Positions 1 to 5,889 of a DNA stretch of 7,611 bases are shown piece by piece. The notes beneath the pieces are model-generated. The model saw only the letters and a list, made by a program, of their open reading frames with translations, was not told the origin of the DNA and searched no databases. How positions within the stretch are numbered: the first letter of the stretch is position 1; each line of letters opens with the position of its first letter. A program made the position numbers and the translations under genes. The stretch is taken from the NCBI GenBank assembly GCA_023265785.1, contig JAHFSL010000110.1:1-7611 (forward strand), given 5' to 3'. The DNA comes from Candidatus Coatesiibacteriota bacterium (GTDB lineage Bacteria > Oederibacteriota > CAKKQC01).

Positions 1-308
1 ATGGCTGGGCCGTGGGGGATGGTGGCACCATTCTGCGGACGACGGATGCCGGGCTGACCTGGAAGGAAATGCGGCTGGGCGGGGCGCTGTCGCTGCGGGA
101 TGTCTGGTTCATTGACCGGATGCAGGGGTGGCTGGTGGGGGAGCGGGGAACGCTCCTGCACACGTGGGATGGCGGCGGGTCGTGGGTGTCCGACCGGCCG
201 CCCGTCCAAACCGACTATGGGGGCCTGATGTTCGTGGGCCCGGGGCAGGGGTGGGCGGTGGGCGACCGCGGCGTGATCCTGCATACCCGGGCGGAGGCGG
301 GACGATGA
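1..308 (+). CDS. Ycf48/BNR-type beta-propeller protein, C-terminal fragment (5' end outside window)
   Basis: Only the last 101 residues are present; the reading frame is set by base 3 and the stop is TGA at 306-308. Three propeller units are visible, each opening with a GWxVG(D/E)xG(T/V)(I/L)LxT motif. The first two end in Asp-box sequences of the S/T-x-D-x-G-x-(T/S)-W type, TTDAGLTW and TWDGGGSW. The third unit stops just after its first strand, as expected if the N-terminal strand closes the last blade of a circular propeller. This pattern is typical of the Ycf48/HCF136-like family, often annotated as photosystem II stability/assembly factor-like. In non-photosynthetic bacteria such proteins are generally secreted or periplasmic and their function is mostly unknown, so the photosystem name should not be taken literally. 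Its stop overlaps the ATG of the next gene in ATGA, implying translational coupling. The N-terminus, and with it any signal peptide, cannot be seen. Confidence 0.8.
   Translation, partial: GWAVGDGGTILRTTDAGLTWKEMRLGGALSLRDVWFIDRMQGWLVGERGTLLHTWDGGGSWVSDRPPVQTDYGGLMFVGPGQGWAVGDRGVILHTRAEAGR
293..297 (+). promoter_or_regulatory. Shine-Dalgarno sequence GGAGG for the propeller lipoprotein
   Basis: A perfect GGAGG lies 7 bases upstream of the ATG at 305, inside the end of the preceding propeller gene. It decides the start of the lipoprotein gene against the longer in-frame extension to 128, and the lipoprotein signal peptide beginning at 305 confirms this. It is the only strong ribosome binding site visible among the starts in this window. 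Confidence 0.75.
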
Positions 309-2380
309 GGCGGCTGGCCCGTGGCATCGGGGTGGTCCTGCTCCTGGCCTCCTGCGAGACCCCGCGCGAATTTGCGCGCACCCTCGGGGAGCCCACGCTC
401 GTCACCTTGCCGCACGCCGGGTGGAAGACCTTTCATAACATCACCCAGATCACCTGCATGATGAAGCAGGGCCGGACTCTCTGGCTGGGGACGAAGGGGG
501 GCGGGCTCGTCCGGTACAACGTGGATTCACGCGAGTACGTCGTCTATGCCCAGGCGGACGGCATGGTCCACAACACCGTCCTGGACCTGGCGCTCGACCG
601 GACCGGCGCGGTGTGGGTGGCCACGCCCGTGGGCGTGGGGCAGTTCGACGGCCGACGGTGGAGCGTCCACACCACCGCCAACGGCCTGCCCAGCAACTAT
701 GTCCGGGCGGTGCTGGTGGACAGCCAGGGGGCGATCTGGTGCGGCACATCGCAGGGCCTGGCCCGCTACGATGGCCGGGCGTGGACGGCGTTCCAGACGA
801 ATCGCGGCTGGAAGAACAATGACATCCTCTCCCTGGCGGCGGGGGCCCGGTCCGTCTGGGCGGGGACCAGCGAGGGCGTCAACGAATTTGACGGGACCCA
901 ATGGGCGATCCGCACGACCGATGACGGGCTGATCGGCAACGAAGTGCGCTGCCTCCATGTGGATGCCTTCGGTCACCTGTGGGCGGGCACCGACAAGGGT
1001 GTCTCGCGGTTTGACGGGCTGGTCTGGACCGGCTATCCCGTGCCGGAACGCTACAAGGACCTGCCGGTCAACGCCGTCGCGGTGGACGGGTCGCGGCGGC
1101 TATGGATGGGGACGGCGCAGGGCCTGGCGGTCTTCGACGGCGGCCGCTGGAACTACTTCGGGGCCTCCACGGGCCTGCCGTCCAACGAAATTTACGACCT
1201 CCTGGCGGAACCGGTGGGAGGCGTGTGGATCGGGTGCCGGGGCGGGCTGGTCATGTTTGACGGCGCGCGGTTTGACCGCCAGCCGATCGCCTCGCAACTG
1301 CCGAACAACACGGTCCAGGCGGTGGCCTGCGCGGCGGGACGCGACCTGGTCTACTGCGGCACCGACCAGGGCATCATGCGCCTGCTGGCCGGGCGGTGGA
1401 CCGCGCAGACGGCCGCCGAGGGCCTGCCTGCGGAAAGCGTCGGCGCGGTGGCCCTGGACCCGGCGGGCCATGTCTGGCTGGGTACCTCCCAGGGCGCGAT
1501 CGAGATGAGCGAGACCGAGTGGGTCATGCGAAAGACGGAACAGGGGTGGGCCAACAACTACATCCATTGCTTGCTGATCGAGCCGTCCGGCCGCGTGTGG
1601 GCCGGAACGAATGCCGGCGTGAACCTGTTCAGCGAGGGCAAGTGGAAGACCTGGCGAAAATCCGATGGCCTGGTCAGCGACACCGTCCTCGCCATCGCCC
1701 AGGAGTCCTCCGGCGCCCTCTGGTTCGGGACGGACAGTGGCGTGTCCCGGTTCGACGGCGAGAACTGGAAGTCCTACACGAAGGCCGACGGGCTGGCGGA
1801 CGGGACCGTCCGCGCCATCGCCTGTGACCCCAAGGGGCGGACCTGGTTCGGAACGCAGGCCGGGGGGCTGTCGCGCTATGACGGGAAGAACTGGACGACG
1901 TTCACCCAGCGCGACGGCATCGGGTCCGACTATGTGACCGGCCTGGCCGTGGACAAGGAGGGCAACCTGTGGGTCACCACCTGGGGCGGGGGGGCCTGCG
2001 AGTGGGATGGGACGCAGTGGATCCCGTTCAGCGCGGGCCAGGGCCTCGCCAGCCAGTATGCCTATGCCGTGGCGATTGACTGGCGTGGGCGCAAGTGGTT
2101 CGGGACCGACTCGGGCGTCTCGGTCCTGGCGGATGTGCGGTCCGGGGCCACGCCCTCCCTGCCCGCCGCGGCGCCCTCCGTGCGGCGCGCACCGGAAGCG
2201 GCACCCAAGCCCGTGATCACCCAGACCAAGCCCAAGGCCGCGGCTCCGGCCGCCCCGACGGCTCCGCCACCGATGCCGGCACCGGCCACGCCCGCGCGCA
2301 CGGACGCCCAGCCGGCGCCGACCACTCCGCCGCCGCCGCCGGCTGCACCGCCGCCTGCGAATCCCCAGCCGCTCTTTTGA
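305..2380 (+). CDS. Lipoprotein with 14 two-component-regulator-propeller (Reg_prop) repeats
   Basis: This encodes 691 residues. Residues 1-17 form a lipoprotein signal: MRRLARG, a hydrophobic stretch, then lipobox LAS-C with Cys17 as the lipidated residue. Glu18 follows, so no Asp+2 inner-membrane retention signal of the E. coli type is present. From about residue 55 to 611 there are 14 repeats of about 41 residues built on (L/V)W(x)GTxxG(V/L)xxFDG, with the conserved Trp at 60, 104, 145, 185, 226 and so on to 598. Fourteen equals two seven-bladed propellers, the arrangement known from periplasmic sensor regions of Bacteroides hybrid two-component systems. Here no Y_Y_Y domain, transmembrane helix, kinase or DNA-binding domain follows. 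Instead residues of roughly 613-691 are a Pro/Ala-rich, probably disordered tail ending PPANPQPLF. The ATG at 305 is supported by GGAGG and by ATGA coupling to the upstream gene. Likely role: ligand- or protein-binding scaffold on the periplasmic side of a membrane; the partner is unknown. Confidence 0.88.
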   Translation: MRRLARGIGVVLLLASCETPREFARTLGEPTLVTLPHAGWKTFHNITQITCMMKQGRTLWLGTKGGGLVRYNVDSREYVVYAQADGMVHNTVLDLALDRTGAVWVATPVGVGQFDGRRWSVHTTANGLPSNYVRAVLVDSQGAIWCGTSQGLARYDGRAWTAFQTNRGWKNNDILSLAAGARSVWAGTSEGVNEFDGTQWAIRTTDDGLIGNEVRCLHVDAFGHLWAGTDKGVSRFDGLVWTGYPVPERYKDLPVNAVAVDGSRRLWMGTAQGLAVFDGGRWNYFGASTGLPSNEIYDLLAEPVGGVWIGCRGGLVMFDGARFDRQPIASQLPNNTVQAVACAAGRDLVYCGTDQGIMRLLAGRWTAQTAAEGLPAESVGAVALDPAGHVWLGTSQGAIEMSETEWVMRKTEQGWANNYIHCLLIEPSGRVWAGTNAGVNLFSEGKWKTWRKSDGLVSDTVLAIAQESSGALWFGTDSGVSRFDGENWKSYTKADGLADGTVRAIACDPKGRTWFGTQAGGLSRYDGKNWTTFTQRDGIGSDYVTGLAVDKEGNLWVTTWGGGACEWDGTQWIPFSAGQGLASQYAYAVAIDWRGRKWFGTDSGVSVLADVRSGATPSLPAAAPSVRRAPEAAPKPVITQTKPKAAAPAAPTAPPPMPAPATPARTDAQPAPTTPPPPPAAPPPANPQPLF
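479..2137 (+). repeat. Fourteen-fold protein-level repeat (Reg_prop units, about 41 codons each)
   Basis: The repeat is clear in protein but diverged in DNA, so it is an old duplication array rather than a recent tandem expansion. Units begin LWLGT, VWVAT, IWCGT, VWAGT, LWAGT, LWMGT, VWIGC, VYCGT, VWLGT, VWAGT, LWFGT, TWFGT, LWVTT and KWFGT. Units 8 to 10 lack the usual FDG turn (LLAG, MSE and FSE instead). Units 11 and 14 share the longest match, WFGTDSGVS. Confidence 0.85.
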
Positions 2381-2385
2381 CCGGG

Positions 2386-5300
2386 ATGAGACTGCCGCCA
2401 TCCGTTCGCGAGTGGGTGGCCGCCAGGCGCCAGCGCCTGGTCCTCCTGGTCTACGGCGAGCCGCCACCGCCGCCTCCGCCCCCGGGACCGCGCGGCGCGC
2501 AGGTGCGTCGTGCCCCGCCCCCGCCGCCGCCCAAGGAACCGCCGCTGTCCATTCGCCGGTTGCTGATTGTCCTGGAGGTAGTGGTCCTGGCCCTGGGAGT
2601 GCGGGTCCTCGGCGGCGCGTGGCGCCAGTTGCTGGGCGGGTGGCCGACCCGGGCGAATTTCTTCCCGCCCCGGGTCCTTCGGCTGGACTCGGTGCGGACG
2701 ATCGGCCTGGGCCCGGGACAGGTGTGGGTCGCCGGTGCGAAGCAGCTGACGGTCGTGCGCGGGGGGAATCGGATCCGTCCCTTCGAGGAGGTGGCCCACC
2801 GGCTTGATTCCGGCGTCGTGACCTCGCTCTGGAATGCGCAGGAGGGGATGTGGATCGGGACCGTCAAGGGTCTCGCCCTCCACGATGGTCGCCGGACGCG
2901 GCGCGCTACCGGCCGTGGCGCACCCACGGGCCAGCATGTCACCTGCGTGGTGGTGGATGCCTCCGGCCGCGTCTGGGCTGGGACGGCGCGGGAAGGCCTC
3001 TTCGTGCGCGAGGCGGGAACCTGGCGTCAGTTCAAGTCGGAATTGCACAGTCCCTACGTCACGGCGCTCGTCCCCGACGAATTCGGGGGCGTTCTCGTGG
3101 GGCTCTATGCGGGCGGAATTGTCCGGACGGACGGCAGGACCTGGACCCCCTGGCGCGAGCCCGCCCGGCTCAAGGGCAAGCCGGTCCGGCGGATCGTGGT
3201 CGCGGGGCCCGGCCGGTTCGCCGCGCTCGTGGGCGATCGCCTCTGGTTGGTGTCCGAATCCGGCTGGCGGGCCGCGCCCGGCGGGCTTGCCATCACCGAC
3301 CTGGCGTCCCGTCCCGGCGGGGGCATGGTCGTCGTGACCACGGGGGGTGGCGATGTGCTCCGGCTCGCAGCCGACGGCCACCCGGAGGGGGTCGTGGCGG
3401 CGGGGCGGCATTGTTCCACGGTGGCGGTGGGACCCGGCGCCGTGTACGCGGGCGCGGGCACCACCCTCTGGCGGATCACGGCCGACGGGATCGAGCCCCT
3501 GACGGATGCGGGGGAGTTCTTCGTCCCGGGATCCCGGATGCCCCCCGCCGCCGATTGTCCGCGGGACTGGCGCGATCCACGGTACCGCAAGATCGCGGGT
3601 CCCCTCGGGTGGTCCTGTCTGCTGGTTGCGCTGGCCATGGCCGTCCGCGCCCGGCGGTGGAAGTTCACGGGGGCCATGCATGCGTGGCGGCTGGGATCCC
3701 TCCGGATCGCCGCGTGGTGCCTGGCCCTCCTCGGCGGCTTCCTCCTCACCGAATGGTCCGGCTGGATCGCCACCGCGGCCAATGGGATCTTGCTCATGCC
3801 GCTCCTGGCGTTCGCGGCGGCCTGGGTTCTTGTCCACTGGGTCCGCATTGCGGTCCATGAGTGGGTCCTGCGCCGGGATGCCTTCTTCATGGGGGTGTCC
3901 ATCGCCTTTTCCTCCGTTGGCCTCGTGTTGTGGTGGGTCGGGGGGGCCCTGGTGCCGTCCATCCTGGTCTGTGCTACCGGGGGACTTTTCTTCGGCCGCA
4001 GTCTCCGGGGCATTCGCGCCGGGACTTGGCGCGGCATGAGCCTCGCGTGGGGGGTGGCGGTCATGCTGTTCCAGCAGGCCGCCCTCCTCCCGCCGCTCCT
4101 GTTTGCCGGAATCACCTGGGGCCGTGCCGCCCTGTCCCTGCGTCCCACCTCGCCGCTGACGGTCGGGATGGCCGAGCCGCCCGAGGTCATGGCGTGGTCA
4201 CCGGACGGCCAGCGGGCGGCCTATGCGGTGGCACGCGGCCCGGGCGCATCGCTGGAACTGGTCCGGGGCTGGACGGCGGGCGAATGGACGGCGACTCATG
4301 TGCCGTTGCCCCAGGCGGCCTGCACTCCCGCCTGGTCACCCGATGCGGCGGCGATCGCCATCTGCTCGTCGCAGGGACGGGATGCCCTGGTCGAGTGCCT
4401 CTCCGCGGACGGGGTGCGTCTCTGGCGCAGCCGGATCCCCGGGTCGCCGGCGACCGGACATCAGCCGTGCTGGGCCCCGGATGGCACGCTCCTGGTGTTG
4501 ACGAGGGACGGCGAGGGGACGGCCGTCTGGCGGCTCCAACGTGCCAAGGGGGATGCCCTCCGCCTGCTCACGGTTCCGCGGCGGCTCTCCTGGCCCAGCC
4601 TCTCCACCGATGGGACGCGGCTGGCGGCGGCGGCGGGACTCGCGGACGGCGCGCCGGGGTTGGCCCTGGTGTCGTTGGCCACCCAGCGGATGACCCTTCT
4701 CGAACCCGCGCCGCGGCCCGGGGCGCCCCTGCTTGTGTTCGAACCCTCCGAGGAAGGACGGGCGATTCTCCGCTTGCTGGAAAACGCGCGTGCGGCAGCC
4801 CGCGCCGGACTGGCGCGCCTGCGCGATGGCCTGCAGGGCGTCTTCGGCGCATTCGGGTGGGCCATCCGCCTCCCGGAATTCTGGGTGCACCGCACCTGGA
4901 CCCCGCCGCCGCCGCCCGCCCGGTTCCGGTGGCGCGACTACGACACGGTGCGCGATGTCCTGACATCCACCGACGGGGGATCCCTCGCGTGCATCGCCCG
5001 CCGGAATGGGGGGGGGGACGAGGTGTTCTGGATGCACGCGGACGGGTCCAACCTGCGCATCCTGCACCGCTCGACCGGTCTCCTGCATGACCTGCGCTGG
5101 GCGGCGTACAAGAACCGGATCACCGTCATCGAGGAGACGGTGCCGATGCTGGCGCCGTTCCCCGTCCGCGCGCTCCTCATGTTCGAGGGACTGCCGGATC
5201 AGCCCACCCGGTCCAGCGTGGCCCCCTTCGCCCACTGGCTCGCGGCCCCGGCCTTCTCGCCCGATGGCCAGCGGCTGACCTATGGCGCGCCCGACCGGTT

Positions 5301-5418
5301 CTGGACGCTGGACCCGCATCCCCGGGAAACCTGGGGCATGTACGAAGTGGCGCTGGAGAGCGAAATCGGGGTCCTGCCTCCGGCCGCGCCCCGCGCCGAG
5401 GGCGGAGAGAAGAAATGA
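2386..5418 (+). CDS. Large polytopic membrane protein with an N-terminal Reg_prop-like propeller and a C-terminal PD40/TolB-like propeller
   Basis: This encodes 1010 residues, starting 5 bases after the lipoprotein stop. No Shine-Dalgarno is visible, so translational coupling is likely. Residues 1-56 are basic and Pro-rich, with runs of eight (26-33) and six (44-49) prolines. A hydrophobic helix at about 58-76 is followed by about seven propeller units at 113, 155, 196, 236, 286, 315 and 353 (VWVAG, MWIGT, VWAGT and so on). Hydrophobic segments follow at about 404-420, 438-456, 461-485, 499-520, 521-537 and 550-578. Basic loops RARRWK, HEWVLRRD and GRSLRGIR suggest a cytoplasmic N-terminus and an extracytoplasmic first propeller. 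From 600 onward come PD40-type turns: WSPDG 604, WSPDA 650, WAPDG 696, STDG 740, HADGSN 884 and FSPDG 957. An Ala/Arg-rich helical insert with PPPPP (about 785-845) splits this second propeller. I recognise no catalytic motif. The domain order suggests a membrane-anchored scaffold or sensor partner of the upstream lipoprotein. Which side the C-terminal propeller faces depends on whether 550-578 is one helix or a hairpin. Confidence 0.8.
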   Translation: MRLPPSVREWVAARRQRLVLLVYGEPPPPPPPPGPRGAQVRRAPPPPPPKEPPLSIRRLLIVLEVVVLALGVRVLGGAWRQLLGGWPTRANFFPPRVLRLDSVRTIGLGPGQVWVAGAKQLTVVRGGNRIRPFEEVAHRLDSGVVTSLWNAQEGMWIGTVKGLALHDGRRTRRATGRGAPTGQHVTCVVVDASGRVWAGTAREGLFVREAGTWRQFKSELHSPYVTALVPDEFGGVLVGLYAGGIVRTDGRTWTPWREPARLKGKPVRRIVVAGPGRFAALVGDRLWLVSESGWRAAPGGLAITDLASRPGGGMVVVTTGGGDVLRLAADGHPEGVVAAGRHCSTVAVGPGAVYAGAGTTLWRITADGIEPLTDAGEFFVPGSRMPPAADCPRDWRDPRYRKIAGPLGWSCLLVALAMAVRARRWKFTGAMHAWRLGSLRIAAWCLALLGGFLLTEWSGWIATAANGILLMPLLAFAAAWVLVHWVRIAVHEWVLRRDAFFMGVSIAFSSVGLVLWWVGGALVPSILVCATGGLFFGRSLRGIRAGTWRGMSLAWGVAVMLFQQAALLPPLLFAGITWGRAALSLRPTSPLTVGMAEPPEVMAWSPDGQRAAYAVARGPGASLELVRGWTAGEWTATHVPLPQAACTPAWSPDAAAIAICSSQGRDALVECLSADGVRLWRSRIPGSPATGHQPCWAPDGTLLVLTRDGEGTAVWRLQRAKGDALRLLTVPRRLSWPSLSTDGTRLAAAAGLADGAPGLALVSLATQRMTLLEPAPRPGAPLLVFEPSEEGRAILRLLENARAAARAGLARLRDGLQGVFGAFGWAIRLPEFWVHRTWTPPPPPARFRWRDYDTVRDVLTSTDGGSLACIARRNGGGDEVFWMHADGSNLRILHRSTGLLHDLRWAAYKNRITVIEETVPMLAPFPVRALLMFEGLPDQPTRSSVAPFAHWLAAPAFSPDGQRLTYGAPDRFWTLDPHPRETWGMYEVALESEIGVLPPAAPRAEGGEKK
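2458..2535 (+). repeat. Low-complexity proline-codon tract
   Basis: CCN-rich DNA encodes P26-P33 (eight prolines in a row) and then P44-P49 (six), separated by a short Gly/Arg segment. It is GC-rich and simple, so it is prone to expansion or contraction. Translation of such runs normally depends on elongation factor P. Confidence 0.7.
5008..5017 (+). repeat. G10 homopolymer inside the large membrane-protein gene
   Basis: Ten consecutive G follow AAT and encode Gly-Gly-Gly plus the first base of an Asp codon (N874-GGG-D878). Other G runs in the window reach only about seven. Gaining one base would lead to a stop ending at 5090, and losing one to a stop ending at 5278. Either change would remove the end of the C-terminal propeller. 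The frame as given is open, so the run is in its coding-competent length. Confidence 0.85.
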
Positions 5419-5427
5419 CCGGTTTGG

Positions 5428-5436
5428 TATCATAAT
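5428..5436 (+). promoter_or_regulatory. Possible -10 element before the small membrane-protein gene
   Basis: TATCATAAT is an AT-rich island in a very GC-rich region and contains two overlapping 5-of-6 matches to TATAAT. It ends only 6 bases before the ATG at 5443, so it would start a leaderless or nearly leaderless mRNA. I see no good -35 box at the right distance. This may be chance. Confidence 0.2.
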
Positions 5437-5442
5437 CCCGCC

Positions 5443-5757
5443 ATGGTCCAGCCGGTCCAGCCGCCCAAGCCGAAGTCGAAGGGGCCCGCCCCGGTGGTGC
5501 CCGCCACCTCCAAGTTCATGGAATATGTCTATGTCAACCTGATGTTCTGGGGCTTCCTGATCCTGCTGTGCATCGCGGTCTATGTGGATTGCGCGGTGTC
5601 CGGCGTGGTCAAATTTGGCGACGCCCCGGACGAGGTCATGAACCAGGTTTTTAAGTTCATCCTGCTGGTATTCGGCCTGGGCTTCACGGCGGTCTCCGTC
5701 TTTGATGCGTTGTACGACAAATATGCCGAGCCAGAGACTCCCGAGGTTGTCAAGTAA
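5443..5757 (+). CDS. Small two-TM membrane protein of unknown function
   Basis: This encodes 104 residues; I do not recognise the family. Residues 1-24 are Pro/Lys-rich and polar (QPPKPKSKGP and similar). Hydrophobic helices lie at about 29-49 (YVNLMFWGFLILLCIAVYV) and 68-88 (NQVFKFILLVFGLGFTAVSV). They are joined by a short loop with acidic residues (GDAPDE), and the protein ends in a charged tail. The basic N-terminus predicts both ends in the cytoplasm. The gene lies 24 bases after the large membrane-protein gene in the same frame: from its TGA at 5416 there are eight sense codons and then this ATG. No Shine-Dalgarno precedes it. A hairpin resembling a terminator follows at 5794, making this the last gene of the module. 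The hydrophobic pattern and TAA stop support a real gene. A role as a small subunit or assembly partner of the large protein is inference from position only. Confidence 0.72.
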   Translation: MVQPVQPPKPKSKGPAPVVPATSKFMEYVYVNLMFWGFLILLCIAVYVDCAVSGVVKFGDAPDEVMNQVFKFILLVFGLGFTAVSVFDALYDKYAEPETPEVVK

Positions 5758-5793
5758 TTATGCAGATTCAATTAGGTTTCTTCCGCCCTCCTT

Positions 5794-5818
5794 CGAAAGC
5801 CGCTTCGCGCGGCTTTTG
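5794..5818 (+). terminator. Likely intrinsic terminator after the propeller module
   Basis: A 10-pair stem runs from CGAAAGCCGC (5794-5803) to GCGGCTTTTG (5809-5818), with one G-T pair and a 5-base loop TTCGC. The A-tract on the left arm and T-tract on the right arm mean it could work in both directions. The T-tract is partly inside the stem and short after it (GTCTT), so efficiency is uncertain. It starts 36 bases after the small membrane-protein stop. Confidence 0.6.
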
Positions 5819-5823
5819 TCTTC

Positions 5824-5839
5824 GGACGCGGTAGCGTCC
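5824..5839 (+). other. Perfect 6-bp hairpin in the queA leader
   Basis: GGACGC, a GGTA loop, then GCGTCC form a perfect stem 5 bases after the terminator-like hairpin. No T-tract follows, so it is not a terminator itself. It may be an RNA structure of the leader or part of a dispersed palindromic repeat. Confidence 0.5.
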
Positions 5840-5845
5840 CGCGTA

Positions 5846-5865
5846 GCCGCGCGGCTCCGCGCGGC
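5846..5865 (+). other. Perfect 8-bp all-GC hairpin in the queA leader
   Basis: GCCGCGCG (5846-5853), loop GCTC, then CGCGCGGC (5858-5865) form a very stable stem made only of G-C pairs. It ends 24 bases before the queA ATG. No T-tract follows. It shares the octamer CGCGCGGC with the first hairpin. It could affect queA translation, or belong to a REP-like intergenic element; the sequence alone does not decide. Confidence 0.55.
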
Positions 5866-5889
5866 CTCGCTCCCGCTCGGCCGTACACC

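Noticed and set aside
128..304. Upstream extension of the propeller lipoprotein to a start at 128
   Set aside because: It would bury the signal peptide and lipobox inside the protein and overlap the Ycf48-like gene by 180 bases. GGAGG at 293 and the ATGA junction favour 305.
1..308. Literal photosystem II assembly role for the Ycf48-like fragment
   Set aside because: Ycf48-like propellers are widespread outside phototrophs, and nothing else in the window relates to photosynthesis.
2095..2385. Upstream extension of the large membrane-protein frame to 2095
   Set aside because: It overlaps the lipoprotein repeats and tail, and the extra residues are low-complexity out-of-frame translation with no domain.
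2062..3858. Long reverse-strand open frame of 598 codons, and another at 1100-2467
   Set aside because: Both translate to Arg/Gly/Pro-rich sequence without motifs, opposite well-supported repeats. Long empty frames are expected in DNA this GC-rich.
4336..5433. Reverse-strand open frame of 365 codons opposite the PD40 region, and similar ones opposite queA (5758-6798)
   Set aside because: They mirror conserved forward-strand genes, have no recognisable domain and no plausible initiation signals.
5747..5775. Sigma70-type promoter for queA: TTGTCA at 5747 as a -35 box
   Set aside because: The hexamer matches 5 of 6, but no reasonable -10 lies 16-18 bases downstream (CAATTA, AATTAG and ATTAGG are poor). 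It also overlaps the end of the small gene.
5758..5889. preQ1 riboswitch in the queA leader
   Set aside because: Queuosine genes sometimes carry one, but the hairpins here are simple perfect palindromes, and I see none of the preQ1-I or preQ1-II conserved stem-loop and A-rich tail features.
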